The notes beneath the pieces are model-generated. The model was not told the DNA's origin and searched no databases. It worked only from the letters and a program-made list of their open reading frames with translations. From contig JAJEKV010000045.1 in NCBI GenBank assembly GCA_021234155.1, positions 1 to 64,000 on the forward strand: a DNA stretch of 64,000 nucleotides. The letters are read 5' to 3'. This stretch comes from Isoetes taiwanensis (lineage: Eukaryota > Streptophyta > Lycopodiopsida > Isoetales > Isoetaceae). The position numbers and the translations under genes were made by a program. Shown piece after piece: positions 34,991-46,243 of the stretch; position 1 is the stretch's first letter; the number at the start of each line of letters is the position of its first letter.

Positions 34991-35159
34991 GGCGGAACCC
35001 GCTCGGGTTATTTACTTGTTATTTTCACTTTCGTTTGTTTCGGATTTTTTGCGCCGTGGGTCTTCATAAGGTAAGATCTACGCTTTAATCTTTGTGTTAG
35101 AGTTAAACACCTCCAAATGCTAATAGATTAGAAGATTGAATCTTGAAAGTATGTTAAAA

Positions 35160-35350
35160 ACTTGAGGGATGCATGATCAAGGTACTGGTCGGTTCCATCC
35201 CGAATGGAGAAGACTAAATGTATCGGGTTTATGCACCTCAGAACAGAAGTTTCAATCTTCATAGATTACAAAAGATTTGAAAGGTTTGCGTGAATATAAG
35301 GTCTTCGGGTGGACTCCATTTCAAATGGAGAGGACTAGATGTATCGGGTT
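35160..35350. repeat. Two copies of a GGAGAAGACTA motif in an intron-like segment
   Basis: ATGGAGAAGACTAAATGTAT at about 35203 and ATGGAGAGGACTAGATGTAT at about 35326, each followed by CGGGTT and a CACC element, share a core of about 60 bases with the triplicated unit at 51880-52210. Confidence 0.55.
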
Positions 35351-35516
35351 CAGGCACCCTTCAATCAAATGCTTTCTAAATATCATAAACGTTGTATGAA
35401 TCTGAATCTTAAGAATAAACATTTGATAAAATCATGAAAAAAACATGGATATTTATATTTATTATATTATTACATGGTTTTTTATTAATATTTTTATTGT
35501 TTACTAGAAAAACAAC

Positions 35517-36305
35517 ATGGACGAACGTCAGAAGGAATTTGAACGTAAAGTGAGACAGAAAGCTTTGAGAAAGTTACATGGCGACTTGCGCAAGAATGTT
35601 ACCCCAACAATTGCCACAAATAGTCCAATTAGACCCAGTGGACCTAGTCTTCCTAGATTTTGGGGGTGGTGTGCATGAAATGAATGCCCGATGTATGTAC
35701 CATAAAAATGTTTCGAATGATTAGTTAACTTTATATCTTGATGTTACTTTTTTTTTTTGCAGTTGTACTTGACAGAGCGGTTATATTGCAATTGTTCGAT
35801 GTGCAAAGGACAAATAAAACGGATGAGAAAGACTGTCATCGACCATGTTGAGAAATATGGTGAATGTCCGACAAATCCAGTGCTCTCGGACGCACATGTG
35901 GGGTATTCCAACGAGGTATAATACACGAATCTTATGAACTCGAATCAACTACTCTCATGTACTTGAATCGATGTCTTAACTTAGTTTGCTTGTATTTTGT
36001 TAGGAAGAAATTGAGAATGAAGTGAGCTCGAAGCAGTATATAGATTTTGGGGTTATGTTGTCATTGGAAGTAGATGATGTTGATACTATGAATGCGTTCA
36101 TAGAAAACCCTACAAAAAGAAAGCCATCAACTTCCTCAAAGAGTATCCCATTACGTGATAGAACTCGTCGTGCAATGGCCGTTGCCAAGATTGGAGGGAA
36201 TGACAATGTTCATCAAAATTGGAATGTACTAGATCATGTCGAAGAAAATAATCTTCCACCTTCACTAGTCCATTTGGTCCGACCCTTCTGGGATAAAGAT
36301 CGTTA
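35517..36305 (+). CDS. N-terminal exons of a CACTA gene, transposase-associated domain
   Basis: Exon 1 starts with ATG at 35517 (MDERQKEFERKVRQKALRKL). After an intron ending TTTTTTGCAG, the exon at 35761-35916 has YCNCSMCKGQIKRM then VIDHVEKYGECPTNP. This is the Cys-x-Cys-x2-Cys plus His pattern of the transposase-associated domain found at the front of tnp2 proteins. It ends SNE before GTATAAT. The next exon after TTTGTTAG (36004-36305) is acidic and then basic (PTKRKPSTSSKSIPLRDRTR). It may belong to the tnp2 gene at 37.1 kb or be a separate first gene continuing into the SET-like frame. Confidence 0.6.
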
Positions 36306-36389
36306 AGAAATTCAATGCATGGCCTAGAGGCAAGCCAATTATTTATGGGGAGCAATTTACATATTGGGGTAGGCGGTACATGATTAAAA

Positions 36390-36843
36390 TAGTCGTCCCC
36401 CGGTCTTGGGCTGGGATTATATATTATGACTAGTGTGAAAGTCAAAGATGAATACATTTGTTCCTTTAATGCCATATGTAGGTCCACGAATATAACTTCG
36501 GACACTTGGCATAAATTGAGTAAGCATCATTGAAGCATGCTCATCTATGGCCTAAATTCAAATGCACGAACAATATCCAAGCCCGGTGACTACGCAAGCT
36601 TCACATATATTGATGGTCATCCTCGGTTGCATGGAAACCTTCTTTGCTTTTATTAATAGCTCTATCGAGAATCTGAAGCTACCAATTGTGAATTTGTTGA
36701 GGCAAACAAAGACCAAGAAGAATTTTTTTTTAAAGTAAAATTGGCGGGAGATATATCATGGTTTATGCTATAAAAACTTTGTGTATTGGTGATGAATTGT
36801 TCATTGAATATGAATACGGTAGACCAATACCGGAGGTCCTTTG
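36390..36843 (+). pseudogene. SET-domain-like reading frame inside the CACTA element
   Basis: The frame from 36405 reads LGLGLYIMTSVKVKDEYICS, the usual SET opening (GLGL, then a K-x-E-x-I-C segment). It continues, after one TGA at 36533, with SKPGDYASFTYIDGHPRLHG and GNLLCF. Allowing one extra T near 36652 gives INSSIEN, then NCEFVEANKDQEEFF, and finally KTLCIGDELFIEYEYGRP, the normal SET end (IxxGDELxxxY). SET proteins methylate lysines, usually on histones. One stop and two frame changes make it a pseudogene as given. The assignment rests on motif order and has not been searched. Confidence 0.6.
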
Positions 36844-36884
36844 ATGATGTACTCAAATTACTCATATAATTTTTGTCGGAATGC

Positions 36885-36925
36885 ACCATTTTTCTTCTTC
36901 TTCTTCGAATTCTTCTTCTTCTTCT
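36885..36925. repeat. Short TTC tract
   Basis: This is TTCTTCTTC interrupted by GAA, 36893-36923. It is the smallest of three TTC tracts in the CACTA element. Confidence 0.7.
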
Positions 36926-37100
36926 CTTGGAATGAGATTGCACATATTGAAGATAAATGTGTATTATATCTTCAATATATGCTTTGATTATGACATAAAA
37001 TTTTATATTTCGTTCGTTATTAAATGCTTAAAATTTAACAAACACGGGCTCTCAATGTATGTATCAATCACGCATATATTTCGTTTAATCTGACGTGCAG

Positions 37101-40100
37101 GGTAGGCAAGTGGATCAGGGTTGCCCTTAAGGCCAAATTTGTCTAAGCATAATTTAGAAGGTCAGGCGAATAATAGAGTTGCAAGATTAGTTATCCTGGC
37201 GAATGTTTTCTAGACACGAATGTTTTTTATAGAAATCTAGGCGAATCATGGCCAATATTATTTTGCCAAGATTTGAGTGTCTTTATTTTCCAGGTGCAAT
37301 TTCTGAGGTGAAATTTTATTCACCGCATCCATATTTAATAAAGGACACAAACACATTATAATTATAATTGCATGATGCAATACCACAATTGCAAATGAGA
37401 ACGTGGCTTATCATTGTAGATAAAACAAATCTATTCAAAGGAAGGTCTGTAAAAAAATGCTCTCCAATGCATCCTTAGAAGTATTTGAAACACAATGACT
37501 ACAAAAATAACTCTTAAAATTATCATATGTACCTGGATGGATATGGAGAACAGATAGGTTATGAAGAAAGCCTAGAATATTAGGCGAATCCTTAAGAAAT
37601 CTTCGAGAAGGAGGGTAGAGGATAAGGCGAATCCATAGTTATGATGCTTAGTGGATGTGGCGAATTTGCAAGTGGAGTGAGATTTGTTTGTAGAAAAGTT
37701 GGCTAATTTTATTTTTTTCATCTATAACGGGCTCTACTAAACCATAGCGTCAAAATTTCTCGATACCCTTGAAAAATAGCCTTTTGGCGAACTTTCGTCC
37801 TTAAGGGCTACCCTGAAGTGGATATAAGACCACATCCAAGCGTACTGAATTGGCGACATCAAAAGTCATTGCGGATAGCAGAATTAGAATACATTGAGCA
37901 GTATGGTACAAACATGGGCACAACGCATAATGAAGAGTACAATGATGAAGATGAACAGGAATACGATGATGAAGATGATGACAATGCCCCTATGGACGAC
38001 TTCATGGAAGTTGAGGAACCCATAGCCGACATGTTAGATGCATTTGGCCCAATCTTCGACAACGACCTAGATGACGATATAAATACTCCTAACGATGGTC
38101 ATGAAGATCACGTTTTATTGGAGGAGGCGCATAAAGCATTATATCCAGGTGCAAGCATATCTAGATTGGCGACATCTTTATTGATATTAAACCTTCAAGC
38201 CAAATTCAAATGGAGCAATGCGGTGTTACGGCTTTGTTAGAGTAAAAGTACAATTGCAATCACTTGACTTATTGAATTTGTAGTTGAATGTATCACGTAA
38301 AAGGTGCATTTTATCTGAGGTTATTGCAAGAAAATACTCCCACAAAGGGAACACTATGCCCAAAAGTCGACTTGAAATAAAAAATATATTGGCGACTCTT
38401 TGGTTTAGGCTACCATAAGATTCACGCTTGTCCAAATGATTGCATGGTATATTATCAGGATGACATCTACAAGAACACGAAACATGCCCTAAATGTGGTG
38501 CCTCTAGGTACAATGCGGATGCCAAAGGGAAAGACCGTCCCGATGAAGGTAGTTCGCTACTTTCCATTGATCCCTCGCATAAGGCTATTGTTTTCGATGT
38601 GAATCTCTAGCAAGCTCATGGGTTGGTGTGCAGCTAATGCGTCGAGTGACAATGTACTCAGCGTGGTTAGTGGCGCAAGCAATGGAAGCATATTGATGAA
38701 ACATGGCGAATTTGGAAAGAGCCACGAAATCTCAGATTAGGGTTGGCAGCGGATGGTGTTAATCCTTATGGGCGTCAATCGGCCGGCGTGGTCAACTTGG
38801 CGATAGTGTTGATCAACTATAATTTACCACCGTGGTTACTCATGAAGACTAGCCATTTAATGGTAGTACTATTAGTTCAGGACGAAGAAAGGAAAGTCTA
38901 GATCCATATCTGAAAATAGTTATTGATGAGCTTTTGACATTGTGGAGTGAAGGTATTGAAGTTTCACGATGTCTCAAGAGAACCGTCTTTGAGCGAAGAT
39001 TTACCTTGAGAGCAATCTTAATGTGGACAACGGCGATTGGCCTGGTTTGTATGAACTCACGGACTCAAGTGTGCGGATATGCGGCATGTCACTTGTGTGG
39101 GTTTGAGCAGTTGAACTCTCGCCCGGTCCAGCGGCATTGCACAAAAATGTCTATGCAAACTTCAAGAGATATCGCCAATGGAAAATGGACCCGATCACAT
39201 TAGGTCCAAGAGAAAAACATTACCTTTGAAGAGCCTCCCAAAAGGTTGACAATGAGAGATTGGGGTAACATGTGGGATGCATTTGAAGGAAATAAGGTTA
39301 AGGGAATGAAGTGGAAAGCATCCTTCTTCCTTCTACCCTATTGGACGAGAATTGAAGATCCATCATCTTCTTGATCCCATGCACATCTTTAAAAACGTTT
39401 GGCGTCTATTTGGAAGCATGTCACGGACGTAAGGACACAGATCAAAGACGAGAAGATCTACAAGAAGCTGGATCAAAATCTAAAGCATGGTTAAATGTCG
39501 AAGAAGGAATAAGGCCACAAGTGGATTGGATCGTGCCTAGAAAATGTATGAAACCCGTTCGGAAGGCGATCAAGGCAATAAAGACTCGACGGGATATATG
39601 CATTCGTTGCGTAATTGTTTCTCTAACGAAGGGGAGTTAAGCGGGTTGAAATCTCATGATTGGCATAAGATGTTGCGGTTTGTTATGCCTATTGTTACGA
39701 GGGTCGTCGCCCGGCGGTCCACTACATGCAATATGTCTCCTATCGAGTTTTTTCGAGGTTAAATGCAGTTTAGAAAACACTCGATCTTTGAACTCTCACT
39801 TAACTTTTTTTTCTTTCTTAAATGATATTTAGATGGATTACAAGGAAGGAGATCCCGACAAATGAAATTGCGGACATGCGAACTAAGGTCGTTGAGGCAT
39901 GTTGTATGCTAGAGAAAGAATTCCCAACAAGTTTTACGGACATACAAACTCACTTACTAGTGCATTTAGTGGGCGAAGTAGAGCTTGCGAGGCACAACAA
40001 ATCCTAGATGGATGTTTTTATAGAAGCGCTTTACGAAGGTCCTCAAGGACTTAAATGCGTCGAAGGCAAGGCCGGAGGGTTGCATGGCGAGGGGTTGGTT

Positions 40101-41170
40101 ATACGAGAGTCATTATTCTATGTCACCGAAGTTCTTGGCGATCTACACCCCAATGCTCCACGATTATGGACGGATGAAGACACTCCAACTATAATTGGAG
40201 AAGTTCCCGAAGGAAGACCCACAGAAGAAATTGTTCACACTAGAAGAACAGGGCAAAAGTCAATAAGTTTCTCATCTACAACTCCCTCCCATGGAGAAAT
40301 GGATAAAAAAATACGAGGAAAAAAAAAATAAAGAGAGATGAGGAGAGAAGACGCTATCGACAAAAAAGAATCGCAAAACAACCACTTCCGGATCATCTAG
40401 GGGTCCCGCCAAGTGAGATAAACAATAAATGGCTGCTCGAACAACTAGAGATGGCAAGGCAGCGTGGCGAACATGTTTCTAGCGAAGAATTTGCATATGC
40501 TAAAGGCGTGTCACTATTTGTAAGTGCAACTTAATAGCATATAATTCACGAGTTTCGTTCGTTATTTTTGAACATTTGTTCCTTTACTTTGTAGTATAAT
40601 TCATATGCATCAATATGGTCTTACGGTGCTCACTTTTCGGCGACAAAGTGTGGATCATGGCAAACGCACTTATGATTGTGGTATATCAGCAAAGTTTAGT
40701 ACAGTTTGCGGTGGTAGTCTGACCCAAACCCAATCGAGGCAATGTTGGAATGGATTGGTACTATAAAGACTATCATGGAGGTTGATGTCGGTAGTGCATT
40801 CAAAACAATGTTGTTTGATGCGAATGGTTTGATCTTGTGTGTCTTGGTGCTCATGCCACGATACATAAAGATCCGAGTGGCTGTATTCACTAGATTCAAC
40901 TTCGTCGGTATCGTGGTCAAGACACTTTCGTGAGGGTTGAGCAATGTGAACAAGTATGTTTACTTGGATGCAATAAAATTTATATATGTCATTAACAAAG
41001 GAACTAATGTAATAGAGGTTTTGTAGGTCACCTTAGTTCGGATCCTTTGCAAGATCGGTGGTGGTTCGTAGTTCCATGTAAGGCTCGCTCCGCCCGCATA
41101 TTTGAAGGTGAAGAAGAGATGGCGGTCGAATAGGGAGGTTGGGGGTTGGGGAAGGGAGACTATTGTCATG
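37101..41170 (+). pseudogene. CACTA transposase, tnp2 family with DUF4218 and DUF4216
   Basis: The first exon (GRQVDIRPHPSVLNWRH, interrupted at 37116 by a hAT) is followed by an acidic linker. The tnp2 core shows YYQDDIYKNTKH, then CPKCGASRYNADAKGKDRP and VVRYFPLIPRIRLLF (38430-38590). It continues with LRLGLAADGVNPYG (about 38740), AIVLINYNLPPWLLMKT, LRAILMWTTAIG (about 39010) and IHHLLDPMHIFKNVW (39355-39402). DUF4218 follows (GLKSHDWHKMLRFVMPIV at 39647, HLLVHLVGEVELA at 39950), then DUF4216 near 40600-41170 (VAVFTRFNFVGIVVK). The enzyme would cut the CACTA ends. The pieces lie in different frames, so this copy is defective. Confidence 0.85.
37116..37815. mobile_element. Non-autonomous hAT element, 700 bp, copy 2
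   Basis: The ends, length and interior are the same as at 29302-30001. The 8-bp duplication AAGTGGAT is at 37108-37115 and 37816-37823. It sits in a coding exon of the CACTA gene; the host codons for Q-V-D are duplicated at the junction. It is therefore younger than the CACTA element. Confidence 0.95.
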
Positions 41171-41429
41171 ATAGAAGACTACCATCAATTGAACCTTCAT
41201 TACTTTATTATGATTATTATATTTTCTTCCCACATATGAATAAGAAAATACTTTGGCATCGAATTTGTGTATACTACAAACCATATTAGGCAACATTAGT
41301 ATTGCAACTTGAAGTTATCATAGACATTTATGCCAAGTTAATTGGCATCCTAGTATAGACCTATGGCTTGCAAGCGCCGTCGGGGCAGTTCTACATCTGA
41401 GTTGAGTACACGCTTTATGTTTAATTAAT

Positions 41430-42195
41430 CATAAAATGTGAAGATTCCCTTCAAAATGCAAGATTCATATACAAAAATCATATATGTATTCCCTTCAAAA
41501 TACAAAATTCATATAAAAACCCATACACAATTCAAATACACAAAACAAAGTGGATGCGGTGCACATCTAGTGGTATATATCGGCATCGGTGTGATCCACT
41601 CCTTGAGGCTCGAAGGTGCTTTCGGCGGTGATTTCCTCCACCCCGTCGAGAACAAGCCTCCCGAAGCATGGAATCAAGCCCTCCGCGTGGTGTGCATTTC
41701 CCCAAAGGAATTCATGTCACGAGCACTTCGCATGCCCTGGTTGATCGGTGCAACTTTTGAAAGTAGGGCTTGACAAATGTTTCCCTTCCCAAAGGCCCCT
41801 ATCCTCTAGCATACGGGCCAAGCACAACGAGCTCACCATGCATTTCTTCAGGCACTTTCGAGCCTGTATTGAGGAAGGTTCCGGCCTCGATGTCTGGCGA
41901 GGTCTTTCTTGCCCCTATCATGCGGCTTTGTCATGGCTTGCTTGAACTCCGGCCTTTCTTGGGTTAGGTTCGTCTCTAGCCACTCGATGGAGGCGATTCG
42001 GGTGCTCGGCGCGCGCTGCCGCGGCCTCTCAGTGCGGCATCAAGCGGGCATGCATCGGGAGAAGCGGCCATGGCGGATGTAGGTGAGGAGCCGTGCGAAG
42101 GAGGAGGAGGAGGAAGCTGGAGGGCGCAGGAGCAGAGGACGGAGGGCGGCGGAGAAGCTGGAGGACTAATAGGGCAATATATATGGCATCTCAGC
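41430..42195 (-). CDS. Unrecognised minus-strand gene in the CACTA element
   Basis: The minus strand is coding-like from about 42195 down. A Pro/Ser/Ala-rich start (SPPASPPPSVLCSC) is followed by IEWLETNLTQERPEFKQAM, TKPHDRGKKDLARHRGRNLP and, lower down, LFSTGWRKSPPKAPSSLKEW. Frames change at about 41985 and 41850. The 5' side abuts a cluster of CACTA motifs (42213-42310), with another gene starting in the opposite direction at about 42450. It could be a captured host fragment or an accessory CACTA protein. No family is recognised. Confidence 0.35.
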
Positions 42196-42212
42196 ATACG
42201 AAAACAAAACAA

Positions 42213-42310
42213 ATTTCGTACGACGTCGTTATAGCCGTGAACGTCGTTATAGGCGTCGTTAAGCGACCTTTAAGCGTCGTTAAGCGGCGTCTATCGTCTT
42301 AAAGCGGCGT
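42213..42310. repeat. Internal cluster of CACTA subterminal motifs, 2
   Basis: GACGTCGTTATAG, GGCGTCGTTAAGCGACC and GCGTCGTTAAGCGGCGTC lie within 90 bases. The cluster is between two divergent reading frames, where a shared promoter would be expected. Confidence 0.75.
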
Positions 42311-42449
42311 CTCTCTGTTCTTTAAAAGTCATCGGCCGGCTTTCATTTTTTCCCATTTCTTTTTATGATTTGAGTATTGCGAGCGATCCCCGGATCCTAG
42401 TTTTTCATTGCGATTATTGTGAGTTTTTTTCTTTATTGCTTTTGGGATA

Positions 42450-43046
42450 CATGGCCATGGAAGGTATGCTTCGACGCTTGAACCAGATTCAGGAGGAGAT
42501 GAGGATTCAAGAGCAGAGAGATATGGAACCTGTCTTCACAAGTAAGGCTACACTCTGTAGTTTATACACTTTATTGTATTTTATCTATTTTCTAATCTAT
42601 AGCTTGGTGTAGGAGCCGTCGAGGGCATGAGAAGGAAGGGAATCCTCCGTGAACCCCCTCCTCCACTCGAAGATGAGGACTATGAAACAACGATCCATCG
42701 GATGAAAGTGTTAAAGAAGTATGTGATTGGTGAGAAGGCACTGACCAAATTGCTAGGAACCAGTGAGCTGCCTAGCATGATGAGGGTGCTTCTTGAAAAG
42801 ATGGTCAGGGTTTGGAAGCACCACAGGAAAAACAACATTAACATGATACTAGCGTCGACATATGCATGGTGGCCCGGACATACTGACATGGAGCTATGGT
42901 TCAAAGGGGATGGACAAGTGGAGGACTTCACGATAGAAACCATAAGCCAAGCTCGGGGAGGAGTATCTTTGAATTGTTCAAGTGATCTTTTGTTCAATAA
43001 ACCTATGTTTTGTACATTGTTATATTTTCTCTTGGGTACAATCTAG
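42450..43046 (+). CDS. Hypothetical two-exon gene
   Basis: The start is ATG at 42451 (MAMEGMLRRLNQIQEEMRIQ). A likely intron follows EPVFTS at AGTAAGGCT, and the frame resumes at about 42614 with EGMRRKGILREPPPPLEDED. The second exon is open to 43046. It has KKYVIGEKALTKLLGTSELP, a basic helix (LEKMVRVWKHHRKNNINM) and TYAWWPGHTDMELWFKGDGQ. No family is recognised. The upstream motif cluster suggests it belongs to the CACTA element. Confidence 0.4.
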
Positions 43047-43437
43047 CATTGATACATATGCATGAACATGATCTGAAGGATTCTTGAAGATATTTTGCAT
43101 TCTTCTGTTGGATATCGCCTTCTTGATTCGATTTGCCATTTGAACTCGAGGTTTTTGCGACATTTCGACTTGGATTTTGGTAGAACCAAATACGAGATTA
43201 TTTGTGGTTTGGACTCTCTGTAGCTCTTACAAATGGGACACTTCCATGTTCTAAATCTTTCAAATGCACATTCTTAGAAGTTTGTGATGGACGGTCGGCT
43301 TGGATTTTTTCTCAACTTTGGTGATAGAAGCGACCACTAAATTTATGTTTCTTTGTGGCTTGAAGTCAACCGTGCATCTTCCAAATCTTCCAAATCGGCT
43401 CGGTTGCCTGCTTTTGGATTAGCTGGGCTGCCGGCGA

Positions 43438-46235
43438 TTCTAATGCTAACCCTTTGACCTAGACCTTCTCCAAAAATTCGAAAAATTGGGCGTGTCTTTG
43501 GAGATGAATTAGGGATCAGCTGGCAAAAACGAATTTATTTTTTCGTGCAATGCATTAATTGCGAATTCACGAATGTCTTACCCTTTGCAAAAGCCCCCGA
43601 CTTCTACTTGCCACATCGGAGGAGGAAAGGCCCAAACTCAGCTCCGTCGGTTCCCCTTGCTCCGTATTCTCGGCTCTTTGCTTCCGGCCAGGTCCCAAGT
43701 GCAGCAGACCAGATTTCGGCCCCAAAGCGTAAACCCTTCTAGAGCACGGCAACCCACGGGGTTTACGTTTGAGGCCCTCTCCTTGTCGGTCGGCGGGACC
43801 TTGCGGGTGTCTTGAAGTGGAGTTGGGGTGTTGGCCTTGAGCCTTGGACCCTAAAATCCCTTCGAAGGCTGCTTGCCCCAAATTTCCTCTCCCCCAAGGC
43901 CACGGGGGCCGGACGGGCGACCTCCCCTCTCGGAATCAGCGATCGACTCGCCAATGGACTCGAGCGTCGACATTGCCACTGAGGGACCAAGTTCCGTGGC
44001 CAGAAGACCACCCGAACTCCAAGAAGCACAAGTGCGCCAAAGTAGCTCACTTCCATCACACTCGTAGTCAATTGGCCTAGGATGTGCATGCGGGATACTG
44101 TCGTGGAGGCGTGAGTGTTTCCTTCTTTCGCAAAACCGACCGTGTAACTTGCTCCCTAGGGTAATTTCGCCATTCCGGACGATTTGGCAGGGTCTATTTG
44201 CCATTCCGGAGCATCCCCGGTGCCCGAACGACAAAACAGTGCGGTTTCTACAAGGCCGACATCAGGACGCCCCGCGGTTTGACAAGTTCTCCCGGACCGA
44301 TCTGGAATCTTTTGGACCTTCCCGAAGAGGGGCCCCGAAGCGGAGGATCCAACGGCCGGATGGGGGGGACGGGCTCACGGGAGGGTGGTCATTAAGCGTG
44401 CAGCCCGGGGGCGCCGGGAGAAGGGCTGCCTGGGAACTTTTTTGGATCCCGCCTCCGGGGTCCGGACTCTCCCCTCTTGTGAGGGATCCCTGCAAGGTCC
44501 TGGCCTCGTTTGACTTGGGGAAGGGGTGCCAGCTCGGTTGCCCTGCAACGGGCTGCCCCGACCGTTCTAATGCTAACCCTTTGACCCTAGACCTTCTCAG
44601 AAAATTCGAAAATTGGGCCGTGTCTTTGGAGATGAATTAGGGATCCCAAAACGGCAAAAACCCGGAATTTATTTTCGTGCAATGCATTAATTTGAATTTC
44701 TGAATGTCTTGCCGAGCCTTTGGCAAAGCCCCCGACTTCTACTTGCCACATCGGGGAGGGAAAGGCCCAAACTCCGCTCCGTCGAGTTCCCCTTGCTCCG
44801 TATTCACCGGCTGCTGCTTCTCGGCCAGGTCCCAAGTGCAGCAGGACCAGGACTTCGGCCCCAAAACGTAAACCCTTCTAGAGCCTGGCAACCCACAGGG
44901 TTTACGTTTTGGAGGCCCTCTCCTTGTCAGATTGGCCGGGACCTTGCGCCGTGTCTTGAAGTGGAGTTGGGGTGTTGGCCTTGGCCTTGGACCCTAAAAT
45001 CCCTCGGGAGGGCTGCTTGCCCCAAATTTCCTCTCCCCAAGGCCACGGGGGCCGGACGGGCGACCTCCCTCTCTCGAATCGCGATCGACTCGCCAATGGA
45101 CTCGAGCGTCGACATTGCCACTGGGGACCAAGTTCCGTGGCCGAAGACCACCCGAACTCAAGAAGCGCCAAAGTAGCTCACTTCCATCACACTCGTAGTC
45201 AATTGGCCTAGGATGTGCATGCGGGATCTCTTGTCGTGGGGCGTGAGTGTTTCCTTCTTTCGCAAAACCGGCCAGGTGTAACTTGCTCCCTAGGGTAATT
45301 TAAGCCATTCCGGACGATTTGGCGGGTCTATTTGCCATTTGGAGACATCCCGGTCTGGAACGACAAAAGCAATCTTGCGGTTTCTACAAAGCCCGACATC
45401 GGGGCGCCCAGCGGTTTGACAAGTTCTCCGGACCCGATCTGGAATCTTTTGGACCTTCGAAGAGGGCCTGACGGAGGATCAGCGGTCCGGATAGGGGAAC
45501 GGGCTGCCGGGAGGGTGGTCATTAAGCGTGCGACCAGGGGCTTGTCCTGCCGGGGAAAGGGCTGCCTCGGGAACTTTTGGATCCCTCACGGGGTCAGGAC
45601 TCTCCCTCTTGTGAGGATCCCCGCAAGGTCTGGCCTCGTTTGACTTGGGGAAGGGTGCGGCTCGGTTGCCACAGCGGGCTCAGGCCCCCGGCCGTTCTAA
45701 TCTTAACCCTTTGACCTAGACCTTCTCGAAAATTCGAAAAATTGGGCGTGTCTTTGGGAGATGAATTAGGGATCCTTGTTTGGCAAAAGCCGAATTTATT
45801 TTCGTGCAATGCATTAATTGCGGAATTTATGAATGTCTTGCCATCTTTTGCAAAAGCCCCGACTTCTACTTGCCACGCCGGGAGGAGGAAAGGCCCAAAC
45901 TCCTTTCCGTCCGGTTCCCCTTGCTCCGTATTCTCGGCTGCTGCTTTCGGCCCGGTCCCAAATTCAGAGACCGGGACTTCGGCCCCCAAAACGTAAACCC
46001 TTCTAGAGCACGGCAGCCCACGGGTTTACGTTTGAGGCCCTCTCTTCTTGTCGGTCGGCGGGACCTTGTAGGTGTCTTGAAGTGGAGTTGGGGTGTTGGC
46101 CTTGACATTTTGCGGACCCTAGAATCCCTCAGGAGGCTGCTTGCCCCAAATTTCCTCCCCCAAGGCCACAAATGGGGGGCCGGACGGACGACCTCCCCTC
46201 TCGGGAATCGCGATCGACTCGCCAATGGACTCGAG
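43438..46235. repeat. 1.13-kb tandem repeat, two and a half copies
   Basis: GTTCTAATG...AACCCTTTGACC occurs at about 43437, 44564 and 45693, giving a period of about 1128. Each unit contains CTTCTACTTGCCAC, GTTCCCCTTGCTCCGTATTC, AACGTAAACCCTTCTAGAGC and CGACTCGCCAATGGACTCGA in the same order. The third copy stops near 46235. The copies differ mostly by 1-3 base indels at CCGG, CAGG and CG sites. No continuous reading frame exists. The source is unknown. Confidence 0.85.
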
Positions 46236-46243
46236 CGTCGGCC

